Assembly: GCF_017309385.1 (NCBI RefSeq)
Contig: NZ_JAFJMJ010000002.1
Span: forward strand, 496,001 to 560,000
Length of the DNA stretch: 64,000 nt
Source of the DNA: Amycolatopsis sp. 195334CR
GTDB lineage: Bacteria > Actinomycetota > Actinomycetes > Mycobacteriales > Pseudonocardiaceae
Direction: 5' to 3'
A model generated the notes under the pieces. The model saw only the letters and a program-made list of their open reading frames with translations, was not told the DNA's origin and did not search any database. Below are positions 48,023 through 57,375 of this stretch, piece by piece (the first letter of the stretch is position 1; the number at the start of each line of letters is the position of its first letter). The translations under genes were made by a program, and so were the position numbers.

Positions 48023-48877
48023 GTGTTCGACTCGCCTGACTTCGACCTCGCGCCCTACGCGGAGGTCGACCTCCCGGCGCAGGTGCGGCGCACCTACTGC
48101 AGCTGGAGCGACGCGGGCTGGCGATCGCTGCTGGTGCAGTGCTTCGACCACGCGCCGGAGGCCGAGCCGTTCCCGATGCCCGCGGTGGCCGACCTCCACC
48201 TCGTGCTCTGCGTGGGCGGGGACGTGGAGATGCGCACGCGCGCCGACGGCAAACCGGTGCGCCGCCGCTGGGTGCCCGGCACCCTCGAACTGATGGTCCC
48301 CGGCCTGGCCAGCGTGCGCGACTACCGGACCACCTCGCCGCTGCGCACGGTCCAAGTGACCGTTCCCTCGGTGACCGTCGAGCAGGTCGCCGAGGGCCGG
48401 ACACCGGATTTCCCGGCGCTCACCGCCGATCCGCTGGTCGAACAGCTCGTGCGCGCGCTGCCACCCGCCGCCGGCGCGGGCGACCTCTACGCCGAATCCG
48501 CCGCCGCCTTCCTGGTGACGCACCTGCTGACCGGCGGGCGGCACGAACGCCTGCCCGGCCCCGAACACGCGGCGGTCCGCCGGGCCGTCGCCGAAATGCG
48601 GGAACGGCTGGCCGAACCGCTGACCGTGGCCGAGATCGCCGCCGAAGCGCATTTGAGCGTGTACCACTTCATCCGCGTTTTCCGGGACGCCACCGGCGAA
48701 ACCCCGCACCGGTTCCTCACCCGGTTGCGGATCGAGCGGGCGCGGCGACTGCTTTCCGGCACCGACCTCACCGTCGCGCAGATCGCCGACCGGTGCGGAT
48801 TCGCCAGCCCCGGCGCGTTGTCCACGGCGTTCCTCGGCCAGGTCGGCGTGCGGCCGTCGGTGTACCGCAAGAACTGA
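48023..48877 (+). CDS. AraC-family transcriptional regulator
   Basis: A 284-residue regulator. Cupin-like N-terminal sensing domain (~20-170) and a C-terminal AraC DNA-binding domain with two HTHs (LTVAEIAAEAHLSVYHFIRV, TVAQIADRCGFASPGALSTA, then FLGQVGVRPSVYR). GTG 48023 lies 6 nt after TAGGCT, indicating a leaderless mRNA, and its promoter is overlapped by the TetR operator at 47970. It may activate the monooxygenase operon or other genes; no other target is evident nearby. Confidence 0.85.
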   Translation: MFDSPDFDLAPYAEVDLPAQVRRTYCSWSDAGWRSLLVQCFDHAPEAEPFPMPAVADLHLVLCVGGDVEMRTRADGKPVRRRWVPGTLELMVPGLASVRDYRTTSPLRTVQVTVPSVTVEQVAEGRTPDFPALTADPLVEQLVRALPPAAGAGDLYAESAAAFLVTHLLTGGRHERLPGPEHAAVRRAVAEMRERLAEPLTVAEIAAEAHLSVYHFIRVFRDATGETPHRFLTRLRIERARRLLSGTDLTVAQIADRCGFASPGALSTAFLGQVGVRPSVYRKN

Positions 48878-48936
48878 TCGATCCTCGGCAATCCGGCGCA
48901 TGGCCCGCGGCCGCGCGCGGGCGAGAGGGTGGCCCC

Positions 48937-49383
48937 ATGCGCAAATACGACGCGACGGCCGCCACCACGGCACCCCCGGCGGTGGTCTGGCGCCTGCTGG
49001 CGGACGCCCGGACCTGGCCCACCTGGTCGGCGGTCGACGAACTGGTGCTCGACCGGTCCAGCGGCCTCGACCCCGACGGCCACGATCCCGTCGGGGCGGT
49101 CCGCGCGTTCCGCACCGGGAAGACGGTCACCGGCGAGCGCGTGACCGGTCTGGTCGAAGAGAAGCAGCTGACCTACGAGGACGCGTTCAACAGCACCATC
49201 CACGACTACCGCGCGGTCGTCGACCTCACGCCCACCCCGGACGGCGGCACGCTCATCCACTGGCACGGCACCTACTCCGCGCGCACGGGACTGGGCTGGC
49301 TGATGCAGGGCGTGATGCGGCGCGTCATGCAGCGGATGGCCGACGGCCTCGCCACCCACGCGGCGGAGATCACCCCGCGCTGA
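48937..49383 (+). CDS. SRPBCC/START-fold protein
   Basis: A 148-residue polyketide cyclase/dehydrase-like (SRPBCC) protein: ATTAPPAVVWRLLADARTWP at the start, GAVRAFRTGKTVTGERVTGL midway, and MQGVMRRVMQRMADGLATHA as the long C-terminal helix enclosing a hydrophobic cavity. Such proteins bind lipophilic ligands, and some are cyclases, but no partner biosynthetic genes are present. ATG 48937 follows GAGAGGGTGG. It lies 59 nt after the AraC gene on the same strand. Confidence 0.8.
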   Translation: MRKYDATAATTAPPAVVWRLLADARTWPTWSAVDELVLDRSSGLDPDGHDPVGAVRAFRTGKTVTGERVTGLVEEKQLTYEDAFNSTIHDYRAVVDLTPTPDGGTLIHWHGTYSARTGLGWLMQGVMRRVMQRMADGLATHAAEITPR

Positions 49384-49449
49384 CGCCTGCGACACAACAG
49401 CGACAAAGCGCGGATCGCGGGCGGACACGGGCCCGGCAGCGTGGGGCTC

Positions 49450-50184
49450 ATGAGCAAACGACTGAAAACGCTGGCCGCGGCGTGTGCGGTACTGGCTGTC
49501 GCGGCGTGTTCCCCGGCTGAACCCGCACCGGCCGCGCCGCCGTCGAAACTGCTGTGGATGGGCGACTCCGTGGCCGAGGGACTGGCGGGACCGCTCGCCG
49601 CGGCCGCGCAAGCCGGTGGGCTGTCGATGGAGTCGATCGCGTCGACCGGCGGGGGCAACGTGTCCGGCATCGAGGAGCTGACCAAGTCCACTTGGGACCA
49701 GCTCACCGGCAAGCTGGGTTCCTTCGACCCGGACGTGGTCGCCTACCAGGTGTCCACTTACGACTGGGGCACCGAAGGAGAACAGCTGGCGGCGTACGAA
49801 AAACTGCTGGCGACCGTCACCGCCGCCGGGGCCACGCTCGTGTTCGTGACGATGCCGCCGATCAAGGCCGACGAGTTCTACGCCCCGCATCTGGCCGAAC
49901 TCCAGCGCACCGGCGGGCTGGTGCGGCGGGTGGCCGACGGTTCGGGCGGCAAGGCCGTTGTGCTGGACAGCGCGGCGGTGTGGGGACCGGAGTACCGGCT
50001 GGACCGCGACGGCAAACGCGACCGCAGCCCCGACGGCATCCACACCTGCCCGCAGGGCGCGGCCCGGTTCACCGCCTGGCTGCTGGGCGAACTCGCCGCG
50101 CGCTTCCCCGGCTTCACCCCGGCGGCACCCGAATCGTGGGCCAACGCCGGCTGGGCGGGCGGCCCGGCGTTCCGCGACTGCTGA
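49450..50184 (+). CDS. SGNH/GDSL hydrolase lipoprotein
   Basis: A 244-residue lipoprotein. The signal peptide ends in a lipobox LAVAAC with lipidated C20; a Pro/Ala-rich tether follows. SGNH blocks: WMGDSVAEG with S40 (block I), and DGIHTCPQGA with Asp and His of the catalytic dyad near the C-terminus. Homologues are membrane-anchored esterases or lipases acting outside the cell, some on acylated sugars. ATG 49450 is chosen over a GTG three codons upstream. It lies upstream of a two-component system but that starts from its own leaderless promoter. Confidence 0.8.
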   Translation: MSKRLKTLAAACAVLAVAACSPAEPAPAAPPSKLLWMGDSVAEGLAGPLAAAAQAGGLSMESIASTGGGNVSGIEELTKSTWDQLTGKLGSFDPDVVAYQVSTYDWGTEGEQLAAYEKLLATVTAAGATLVFVTMPPIKADEFYAPHLAELQRTGGLVRRVADGSGGKAVVLDSAAVWGPEYRLDRDGKRDRSPDGIHTCPQGAARFTAWLLGELAARFPGFTPAAPESWANAGWAGGPAFRDC

Positions 50185-50198
50185 CCCATACTGGCCGG

Positions 50199-50873
50199 GT
50201 GCCCGTGATCCTGCTCATCGAAGACGACCCGCTGGTCAGCCGCGGTCTGCAACTGGCGCTGACCAGGTACGGCAACACCGTGCGCACGGCGGGCACCGGC
50301 GAGGACGGCCTGCGCGCGTGCCACGAAACCGCGCCCGACCTGGTCGTACTGGACGTGATGCTGCCCGATCTGGACGGGTTCGAGGTGTGCCGCCGCCTCC
50401 GCGCGCGGGGGCCGGTCCCGATCATCATGCTCACCGCGCGCGGGGACGACTTCGACGTGGTCGCCGGGCTGGCCGCCGGTGCCGACGACTACGTGACCAA
50501 GCCCGTGCGGCCCGCCGTGCTGGACGCCCGGATCAAGGCGGTGCTGCGCCGGGGCGCGCCCCGCGAGGACGACACGCGGACGCACGGTGAGCTGGAGATC
50601 GACGCGGCGGGCGCGGTGGTGCGCAAGAGCGGGCAGCCGGTGGCGCTGACCCCGATCGAACTGCGGACGCTGCTCGCGCTGTCCGCCGCGCCGGGGCGGG
50701 TGTTCACCCGGCAGCAGTTGCTGGAACAGGTGTGGGAGCACGACTACCTCGGCGACTCGCGGCTGGTGGACAACTGCGTGCAGCGGTTGCGCGCGAAGAT
50801 CGAGGACGTGCCCGCCGAACCGGTGTACGTGCAGACCGTGCGCGGCTTCGGCTACCGGTTCGGGCCGGTATGA
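50199..50873 (+). CDS. OmpR-family response regulator
   Basis: A 224-residue DNA-binding response regulator. The receiver domain has acidic D9-D10, phospho-acceptor D52 (VVLDVMLP), T81 and K103. The C-terminal winged helix (~130-222) contains LTPIELRTLLALSAAPGRVF and TVRGFGYRFG. GTG 50199 begins MPVILLIEDD and lies 6 nt after CATACT, suggesting a leaderless mRNA. It is coupled by ATGA to the histidine kinase gene that follows; signal and regulon unknown. Confidence 0.9.
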   Translation: MPVILLIEDDPLVSRGLQLALTRYGNTVRTAGTGEDGLRACHETAPDLVVLDVMLPDLDGFEVCRRLRARGPVPIIMLTARGDDFDVVAGLAAGADDYVTKPVRPAVLDARIKAVLRRGAPREDDTRTHGELEIDAAGAVVRKSGQPVALTPIELRTLLALSAAPGRVFTRQQLLEQVWEHDYLGDSRLVDNCVQRLRAKIEDVPAEPVYVQTVRGFGYRFGPV

Positions 50874-52234
50874 GGTGGCCGCGCGGCCTGCGTGCCCGCC
50901 TGGTGCTGGCCTTCGTCGTGGTGGCCGTGGCCGGGGCGGCCGCGGCGGCGTGGGCCGGTGCCGCGTCGGCGGGCGCGTCGCTGGTCGCCGAGGCCGAACG
51001 GCGGCACACCGAGGACCTGGTGCACCGGATCGAGGCGCTGGCCCCCGACCTGAACCTCCCGCCGGACCAGGAACTGCTCGACCGCGTGCGCGACTCGCTC
51101 GGTGACCAGGCGCAGGTGACCTACCAGGGCCGCAGTTCGGGCGAACTGCCGCTGATCACCGGCGAACTGCGGACCGCGGCCCGCGATCGGCTGGTCTTCC
51201 AGCGCGTGGACACCGAGGACGGGCCGCGCCTGCTCATCGGCACGCCGATCATGAGCACCGGCCTCGATCTGGAGCGCACGCCGTCCGGTATCGAGGTCTA
51301 CGTGGTGCGCGACCTGTCCGACGTCGCGCGGCAGGTGGACGCGCTGGTCGGCACCGCCGCCCTCACCAGTGCCGCCGCGCTGCCGGTCGCGGTGCTGCTC
51401 GCGCTGGTGGCCGCCCGCGGGGTGCTGCGGCCGGTGCGCCGCGTCCGGGACACCGCCGCGGCGCTGGCCGGGGGCGACCTGTCCGCCCGGATCTCCACCG
51501 GGGGCGCGGATGAACTGGCGGAGCTGGGAGAGACGGTCAACCACATGGCCGACTCGGTGCAGGAGGTGCTGGCCGAGCAGCGGCGGTTCGTCGCCGACGT
51601 GTCGCACGAACTGCGCACCCCGTTGACCACGCTGACCGCGGTGGTCGAGGTGCTGGCGGAGTCGGCGGACGACCGCCAACCGATGGCGCGGGAGTCCGCG
51701 GAACTCGCGGTCGCCGAGACCGAGCGGCTGGTCGCGCTGGTGGAGGACCTGATGGAGGTGTCCCGGTTCGACGCCGGGATGGCGCGGTTGCGGGCCGAGC
51801 CGGTGGAGGTGCCCGACGCGATCCGCGACTGCCTGCGTGCTCGCGGCTGGCTGGACGAGGTGCGGCTGGACCTGCCGGAACACCTGTCCGCCACGCTCGA
51901 CCGACGACGGCTGGACGTGATCGTGGCGAACCTGGTCGGGAACGCACTGCGGCACGGCGCACCGCCGGTCCGGGTGGCGCTCCGCGAGGTGGGCAATCGG
52001 CTGGAGATCGAGGTCACCGACCACGGGCCGGGGTTGTCACCGGAGGCGCTGGCGCACGTGTTCGACCGGTTCTACAAGGCGGACAGCGCCCGGCCGCGGT
52101 CGCCGGGCAGCGGGCTCGGGCTGGCGATCTCACTGGCCAACGCGCGGCTGCACGGCGGCGATCTGGTGGCGGGCAACGCCGAGGGCGGTGGCGCGCGCTT
52201 TGTGCTCCGCCTGCCGCACGAGGAGGCGGAATGA
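50870..52234 (+). CDS. Two-component sensor histidine kinase
   Basis: A 454-residue membrane kinase. Two transmembrane helices (~10-33 and ~160-182) flank a ~125-residue extracytoplasmic sensor; a HAMP domain (~184-236) is followed by the dimerization H-box with H246 (VADVSHELRTPL) and an HATPase domain with N-box ANLVGNALRH and G-boxes DHGPGL and GSGLGLAI. It phosphorylates the response regulator encoded upstream (ATGA overlap). Its own stop overlaps the start of a GerMN-like lipoprotein gene, giving an RR-HK-lipoprotein operon resembling the mycobacterial mtrAB-lpqB arrangement. Confidence 0.9.
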   Translation: MRWPRGLRARLVLAFVVVAVAGAAAAAWAGAASAGASLVAEAERRHTEDLVHRIEALAPDLNLPPDQELLDRVRDSLGDQAQVTYQGRSSGELPLITGELRTAARDRLVFQRVDTEDGPRLLIGTPIMSTGLDLERTPSGIEVYVVRDLSDVARQVDALVGTAALTSAAALPVAVLLALVAARGVLRPVRRVRDTAAALAGGDLSARISTGGADELAELGETVNHMADSVQEVLAEQRRFVADVSHELRTPLTTLTAVVEVLAESADDRQPMARESAELAVAETERLVALVEDLMEVSRFDAGMARLRAEPVEVPDAIRDCLRARGWLDEVRLDLPEHLSATLDRRRLDVIVANLVGNALRHGAPPVRVALREVGNRLEIEVTDHGPGLSPEALAHVFDRFYKADSARPRSPGSGLGLAISLANARLHGGDLVAGNAEGGGARFVLRLPHEEAE

Positions 52235-52713
52235 AGCGGATCTTGCTCGGGGTGTTCGCGCTGCTCGTCGCGGGGTGCGGGGTGCCGCCGTCGGGGATCA
52301 CCGGCGGGACCGACGCGCCCACCGGCGTGGCCGCCGAGATCTCGCTGTTCTTTGTGGACGGACAGCAGCGGCTGACGCCCCAGCCCCGCCCGACGGGCAA
52401 GCTCGGCACGATCACCGAGGCGCTGGCCCTCCTGCTCACCGGTCCAGGGCCGAATTCCCCGCTGCACACGGAAATCTCGGCCGCTGGGGAGACCAGGACG
52501 GTGGTGGACACCACGGCGGACCTGATCACCGTCCGCCTGCCGCTGACCGAGCGCGACGTCACCGCGCTCGGCGTGGACCAGGTCGTGTGCACCGCGCTGG
52601 GCGTGCACCTGCAGGGCGGTGGTTCGCCGTCGACCGTGGTGCGCGTGCAGTTCACGCTTCCCCACGCGGAACCGGCACCACCGCGGCGGTGCCCGGTGCT
52701 CCCGGCAGGCTGA
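52231..52713 (+). CDS. GerMN-domain lipoprotein (LpqB-like) linked to two-component system
   Basis: A 160-residue lipoprotein. Lipobox LLVAGC with C16, then a GerMN/sporulation-type domain (~28-150: AAEISLFFVDGQQRLTPQPR, GTITEALALLLTGPG, VRLPLTERDVTALGVDQVVC). The mycobacterial LpqB, encoded beside MtrB, modulates that kinase; by position this small protein may do the same for the kinase encoded just upstream (ATGA overlap). It is far shorter than LpqB and lacks its propeller. Its 3' end overlaps the convergent acyltransferase gene by 62 bp, an unusually long overlap. Confidence 0.8.
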   Translation: MKRILLGVFALLVAGCGVPPSGITGGTDAPTGVAAEISLFFVDGQQRLTPQPRPTGKLGTITEALALLLTGPGPNSPLHTEISAAGETRTVVDTTADLITVRLPLTERDVTALGVDQVVCTALGVHLQGGGSPSTVVRVQFTLPHAEPAPPRRCPVLPAG

Positions 52714-53845
52714 GGCCGGTCACGTCGACCTGGACGACCGGGGGCCGGGGCACCGCGACCCACAACGCGGCGAGCGCGACCGTGGCGGCGGCGAAGGCGG
52801 CCACCCCGGTGCGGCCGCGGGCCCAGCGCGCGCGGAACCGGATCGGGTCCTCGACCAGCGCCTTCGACGCCACGGCGAGCGCGAGCGACACCGCGCACAC
52901 GACGGCCGTGCGTGCCCAGCCCGTCAGGCCGAGCCGTTCTTCGGACAGGATCAGGAAAACCGGCCAGTGCCAGAGGTAGAGGCTGTAGGACACCGAGCCG
53001 AGCCAGCGCAACGGCGCCCAGTCGAGCGCGCGCGTCACGGGCGCGCCGGGTGTTTGCGCGCAAAGGGCGACCAGCACCGCCGCGAGCAGGGAGTGCGCGA
53101 ACAACCCGCCGCGGAACAACCAGTGCGCGCTCTCGCCGTCCGCGACCAGCCAGAACACCGCGAGCGCACCGGCCAGCACCCCCACGACGTACCGATTGGC
53201 CACTTTGGACAGTAGGCGGGTCATCGGCGCGGTGGCCATCATCGCGCCCAGCAGCAGGGAGAACGTCCTGGTGTCGGTTCCGGTGTAGACCCGGGTGGAA
53301 TCGCTGGCGCTGAAGAGGAAAAGCATCAGGACGAGCGAAAGCACCGAGGCGATCGCCGCGATCAGCGCGACCGCCTTGGCCGAGCGGGCGAACAGCACGA
53401 CCACCGGCCACAGGAGGTAGAACTGCTCTTCGACGGCGATGCTCCACAGGTGGCCGAACACCCGTCCCGGGCCGAACCGGTTCCAGTAGGTGGCGGATTC
53501 GGCCAGGAGGTGCCAGTTCACCAGGTTCGCCTGGACCCACGGGCCGTCGGCCAGTGCCGTGTGCCAGAGGTTCTTGTCGCCCAGCGCCCACACCGCGAGC
53601 GTGGTGCCGGCGAGCATCACCGTCAGCGCGGGCAGCAGGCGCCGGACTCGGCGTCCCCAGAACGCACGCAGTGAGGTGCCGTTTCGCAGCAACAACCCGG
53701 TGATCAGGAAGCCGGACAACGCGAAGAACAGGTCCACGCCGAGGAAACCCCCGCCGAAGTGCCCGGCGTGGAACAACAGCACTCCGGCGACCGCGATACC
53801 GCGGAGCCCGTCCAGCCCCGCGAGTCTTTTCTCATCTGCCACCAC
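52652..53845 (-). CDS. Acyltransferase family 3 (OafA/YrhL-like) membrane protein
   Basis: A 397-residue integral membrane O-acyltransferase. About ten transmembrane helices begin with LAGLDGLRGIAVAGVLLFHAG, the family's catalytic-His helix, and continue to WLGSVSYSLYLWHWPVFLIL. It acetylates or acylates a sugar, lipid or secreted compound at the membrane; the substrate is unknown. The start is GTG 53845. The last ~62 bp overlap the convergent lipoprotein gene in another frame; the C-terminal residues there (LSLPGAPGTAAVVPVPRGEA) look like a disordered tail. Confidence 0.85.
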   Translation of the reverse strand: MVADEKRLAGLDGLRGIAVAGVLLFHAGHFGGGFLGVDLFFALSGFLITGLLLRNGTSLRAFWGRRVRRLLPALTVMLAGTTLAVWALGDKNLWHTALADGPWVQANLVNWHLLAESATYWNRFGPGRVFGHLWSIAVEEQFYLLWPVVVLFARSAKAVALIAAIASVLSLVLMLFLFSASDSTRVYTGTDTRTFSLLLGAMMATAPMTRLLSKVANRYVVGVLAGALAVFWLVADGESAHWLFRGGLFAHSLLAAVLVALCAQTPGAPVTRALDWAPLRWLGSVSYSLYLWHWPVFLILSEERLGLTGWARTAVVCAVSLALAVASKALVEDPIRFRARWARGRTGVAAFAAATVALAALWVAVPRPPVVQVDVTGLSLPGAPGTAAVVPVPRGEA

Positions 53846-53909
53846 TCCGACCCTGCGCGGCCAAGATCACCGCCGGGTCCGTGCTTTGTGGCAGTCGTGT
53901 CGCAGCGGC

Positions 53910-54875
53910 TCAGCTACCGGACAGCAGCGCGAATCCCTGGCGATCGACCGGGAGGGCGGTGGCCGAGAGGATGACCGCGGCGGTGCCGGCGTCGCGGTCG
54001 AAGCCGAGCCAGGTGCGGAATCCACCGGTGCCGCCGTTGTGCCAGGTGACCGTCCGGTCCTTCACCCGGATCGTCAGCCAGGCGGCCCCGATCCGTCCGG
54101 CCGCGCCGAAGCGGTCGACCGGGTCGAGCGCCGCGGTACCCGGCGCGCTGCCGTCGAGCACCGCGGCGGCGAAGCGGGCCATGGCGGTGATGGAGGCCCG
54201 GATGCCGCCGGCCGGTCCGATCGCCTCACCGGTCCAGGGTTCGCGCGGATGCCCTCGGCGGCTGCGGCCGGTGAGCGCGCCCGGCCGGAGGTCGGCGGCC
54301 GTTGCGGGCACGGAGAAATCGAGATCCAGCGGCTTCGCGAGGCGCTGGTGGACGAGGTCGGCATAGGTCGTCGAGGCGGCCTTGGCGAGGGCGTGACCGA
54401 GCAGTTCGAACCCGAAGTTGGAGTAGCGGGGGCGCGGTTTGCCCACCGCCACGCCCCGGGCCTGCTGCAGGAGTTGCCCGAGGTCCTCGCCGTAGGGATT
54501 GGTGCCGTGCCGCCACAGCGCGATGGTGCGGCGCAAGGGATGCGCGGACTTCGGCAGCCGGGGGAGGCCGGAGCGGTGGGTGCTCAGCGAACGCAGTGTC
54601 ACCCGCGCGACGGGGGCGTCGCCGAGTGGCAGCAACTCGCCGAGCGTGGTGTCCCGGCCGATCTCGCCGCGGTCGAGCGCGTCGACGTAGAGCAAGCCGG
54701 TGATGCCCTTGGTGATCGAGCCGATCTCGAAGTCCGCATCGAGCGCGGCCCCACACCCCGCCGCCGCGACGCCCTGTGCCGAGACCAGGGCCGCCGCGGC
54801 GACCGGGTGGCGCGGGCCCAGCAACTCGCCGAGGCGGGCGGCCAGCCGTTCGTCACCGTGGATCGTCGCGTCCAT
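53910..54875 (-). CDS. Beta-lactamase-fold serine hydrolase
   Basis: A 321-residue penicillin-binding-protein-like hydrolase without signal peptide. SxxK is S53-K56 (GSITKGITG), the Tyr motif is YSN (PRYSNFGF), and HNGGTGG takes the KTG place. It is cytoplasmic by sequence and probably an esterase or peptidase, not a resistance enzyme. ATG 54875 lies 7 nt after TAGAGT (54888-54883), whose TAG is the stop codon of the MFS gene upstream, so a leaderless promoter is embedded at the gene boundary. Confidence 0.8.
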   Translation of the reverse strand: MDATIHGDERLAARLGELLGPRHPVAAAALVSAQGVAAAGCGAALDADFEIGSITKGITGLLYVDALDRGEIGRDTTLGELLPLGDAPVARVTLRSLSTHRSGLPRLPKSAHPLRRTIALWRHGTNPYGEDLGQLLQQARGVAVGKPRPRYSNFGFELLGHALAKAASTTYADLVHQRLAKPLDLDFSVPATAADLRPGALTGRSRRGHPREPWTGEAIGPAGGIRASITAMARFAAAVLDGSAPGTAALDPVDRFGAAGRIGAAWLTIRVKDRTVTWHNGGTGGFRTWLGFDRDAGTAAVILSATALPVDRQGFALLSGS

Positions 54876-54885
54876 GCGCCCCACT

Positions 54886-56361
54886 CTAGGCCGCGACCAG
54901 CTCCGGCTTCTTGCGCAGCACGGTCATGCCGATCACCGCGAACGCCACCACGATGAGCGCGCCGATGGTGGCGACGGTGTGCAGGCCGCTGGTGAACGCC
55001 TCCCGCGCGGCCGCCAGTACCGAGTTCTCACCCAGTGCCACGGCACCGGCGAGGCTCTCGCCCGCCTGGCCCGGAAGGTCCACTTCGGACCGGTAGACCG
55101 CGGTGCCGATGCTGCCGAACAACGCGATCCCCATGGCGATCCCGAATTCCCCGGTGGTCTCCGACATGGCCGAGGCCGCGCCCGCCTTCCGCGGCGGCAC
55201 CGAGTTGATCACCATCTCGGTGCACAGCACGCCCTGCGGGCCCATGCCGAACGCCGCCACCGAGATGCCCAGCACCAGCAGCAGCAGCCCCTGCCCGGCG
55301 TCGATCAGGGTGAACAGCAGCATGCCGCCCGCCGCGACCAGCATGCCGAAGCCGAGCACGAACTCCGGCCGGAACCGCTTGGCCAGCCTCGGCGCCAGCA
55401 TCGAACCGGCGACCACCGCGACGGCCTGCGGCACCAGCGCGAACCCCGCTTCACCCGAGGACAGCCCTTCGACCAGCTGCAGGTACTGGTTGACCAGCAG
55501 GAAAACCCCGCCCATGGTGAGCGCGCCGACCAGCATGATGCCCAGCGCCGCGGCGAACTTCTGGTCGCGGAACAGGCTCAGGTCCAGCATCGGGTGCTCG
55601 ATCACCCGCTGCCGCCGCACGAACACCACGCCGACCACCGCCCCGGCCACCAGCGCCGCCAGGTTGACCGCGCCGGGCCCGTCCTTCGCCAGTTCCTTCA
55701 GCCCGAACACGATCGGCAGCACCGCGCCGAGCCATAACGCCACGCTGACCAGGTCCAGCCGGCCGGCGTGCTCGTCGCGGTACTCCGGCAGCAGCTTCGG
55801 GGCGGTGACCAGCAACAGCACCATCACCGGTACGGCCAGCAGGAACACCGCGCCCCAGTGCGCGACCTCCAGCAGCGCGCCGCCGACCACCGGGCCGATC
55901 ACCATGCCGCCCATGAAGCAGCTCATCCACACCGCGATCGCCGTTCCGCGCTGGCGCGCGTCCTGGAACATGTTGCTGATCAGCGCCAGCGTCGACGGCA
56001 TCAGGGTCGCCCCGGCGATCCCGAGCACGGCCCGCGCCGCGATCAGCATCTCCGGGCTGGTGGCGAACGCCGCCGCGATCGAGGCCAGCCCGAACGCGGC
56101 GCCGCCCGCCATCAGCAGCTTCCGCCGCCCGATCCGGTCACCGAGCGTGCCCATGGTGACCAGGAAGCCGGCGATCAGGAAGCCGTAGATGTCGATGATC
56201 CAGAGCAGCTGGCTGCCGCTGGGGTGCAGGTCGGCGGCCAGGTGCGGGACCGCGAGGTGCAGCACGCTCATGTCCAGCGAGAGCAGCAGGGTCGGCAGCG
56301 CCAGCACGGCCAGCCCAACCCATTCCCGCCGCCCGGCTCGCGTTGTCGTCTCCGTGTTCAT
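54886..56361 (-). CDS. 14-TM MFS drug exporter (DHA2 family)
   Basis: A 491-residue QacA/EmrB/LfrA-like multidrug:H+ antiporter with 14 helices. Motif A GTLGDRIGRRKLLM and motif C AVWMSCFMGGMVIGPVVGGA are present; the early motif LSLDMSVLHLAVPHLAADL is typical of DHA2. It exports cationic or amphiphilic compounds. ATG 56361 is chosen at the family N-terminus; a longer upstream frame lacks a ribosome binding site. The start codon precedes a ~95-nt gap before the epimerase gene, and no TetR partner is adjacent. Confidence 0.9.
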   Translation of the reverse strand: MNTETTTRAGRREWVGLAVLALPTLLLSLDMSVLHLAVPHLAADLHPSGSQLLWIIDIYGFLIAGFLVTMGTLGDRIGRRKLLMAGGAAFGLASIAAAFATSPEMLIAARAVLGIAGATLMPSTLALISNMFQDARQRGTAIAVWMSCFMGGMVIGPVVGGALLEVAHWGAVFLLAVPVMVLLLVTAPKLLPEYRDEHAGRLDLVSVALWLGAVLPIVFGLKELAKDGPGAVNLAALVAGAVVGVVFVRRQRVIEHPMLDLSLFRDQKFAAALGIMLVGALTMGGVFLLVNQYLQLVEGLSSGEAGFALVPQAVAVVAGSMLAPRLAKRFRPEFVLGFGMLVAAGGMLLFTLIDAGQGLLLLVLGISVAAFGMGPQGVLCTEMVINSVPPRKAGAASAMSETTGEFGIAMGIALFGSIGTAVYRSEVDLPGQAGESLAGAVALGENSVLAAAREAFTSGLHTVATIGALIVVAFAVIGMTVLRKKPELVAA

Positions 56362-56454
56362 CGGGGCCCGTCCTCGTGATCTGGTGATTTCCGCTTTCAC
56401 CCACACGACGAACGGTCGGGCCTCGAACAGACACCCGTCCTGAAACTTTCTCGA

Positions 56455-57375
56455 TCAGCGTGGCTGGGCCCGGCGCCAGGCCACGTAGTCCGCGACCGCG
56501 GCGTCCACATCGAAGGCCGGGGTGAAGCCGGTGTCCTCGGTGAGGCGGGTGATGTCGAGGTACGGGTCCTCGCCGGGCCCGTGCTCGCGGCCCGGCAGCA
56601 GGTCCAGGCGCAGGCCGGGCGTATGCCGCCGGAGCGCCTCGGCGAACTGGCGGTTCGTCGCCGGAACCCCGCTCGACACGTTGTAGGTGTGGTGCCGCAG
56701 CGTTTCCGCGGTCACCAGCAGGGCGATCGCCCGGCCCGCGTCGGGGGCGTAGCAGCGGTCGCCGCCGTCGTCGGCGTGCAGGGGTGGTGGCTCCTCGCCC
56801 CGCAGCGCGGCGCTGACGTAGGACGGGATGTGGAAGAACGGCGACTCGGGATCGACGAGCGGCCCCCAGATGGTCCCGATCCGGAGCACGACCGGCTGCA
56901 CCCCGGTGTCCCGCAGGCTGTGCGTGGTCAGCGGTTCGACGGCCTTCTTGAACGCGATGATCAGGTGCGGCAGCTCCGCGGTGGGCAGCGCCAGGTCCTC
57001 GTGCCAGGGGATCTCCGGCCTGCCGAGGTACGCGCCGAGGCTGGCCGCGACGGCGAACCGGCGCACGCCCCAGGCGCGGGCCGCGTCCAGCGCGTTGAGC
57101 AGGCCCGTGGTGTCCGTGCGGAAGTAGGCCACCGGATCGTCGCCGGGAATGCTGCCCGCGAGGTGGACGATGTCATTGATCTCGTAACGCTCGCCGAGCT
57201 TCAGGAAGGCGTCCCGGTCGGTGACGTCGAGGGGTTCCACGGTCACCCGGCCCGCCAGGAACGAGGGCACCCCGGTCCGCCGGTGGGCGGTCACCACCAC
57301 CTCCTGCCCCAGATCGGTGAGGGCGCGGGCGGTGTGGGCGCCGATCATGCCGAGGCCACCGGTGACCAGGATCAT
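56455..57375 (-). CDS. Extended-SDR NAD-dependent epimerase/dehydratase-like protein
   Basis: A 306-residue extended SDR with N-terminal TGGLGMIG (residues 5-12) and acidic-loop features for NAD(P). Catalytic residues are odd: by alignment to the KxxxE after the usual YxxxK, K143-E147 can be placed but position 139, normally Tyr, is Ile. It may be an inactive or reductase variant. It is the last gene of an operon coupled by ATGA overlaps: AraC, FAD oxidase, RibD-like reductase, epimerase-like. ATG 57375 overlaps the RibD stop. The substrate is probably the product of the flavoenzyme. Confidence 0.8.
   Translation of the reverse strand: MILVTGGLGMIGAHTARALTDLGQEVVVTAHRRTGVPSFLAGRVTVEPLDVTDRDAFLKLGERYEINDIVHLAGSIPGDDPVAYFRTDTTGLLNALDAARAWGVRRFAVAASLGAYLGRPEIPWHEDLALPTAELPHLIIAFKKAVEPLTTHSLRDTGVQPVVLRIGTIWGPLVDPESPFFHIPSYVSAALRGEEPPPLHADDGGDRCYAPDAGRAIALLVTAETLRHHTYNVSSGVPATNRQFAEALRRHTPGLRLDLLPGREHGPGEDPYLDITRLTEDTGFTPAFDVDAAVADYVAWRRAQPR

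Noticed and set aside
45886..48877. Fragment of an antibiotic biosynthetic cluster
   Set aside because: Monooxygenase, TetR, AraC and SRPBCC genes occur without any synthase, so detoxification or catabolism is more likely.
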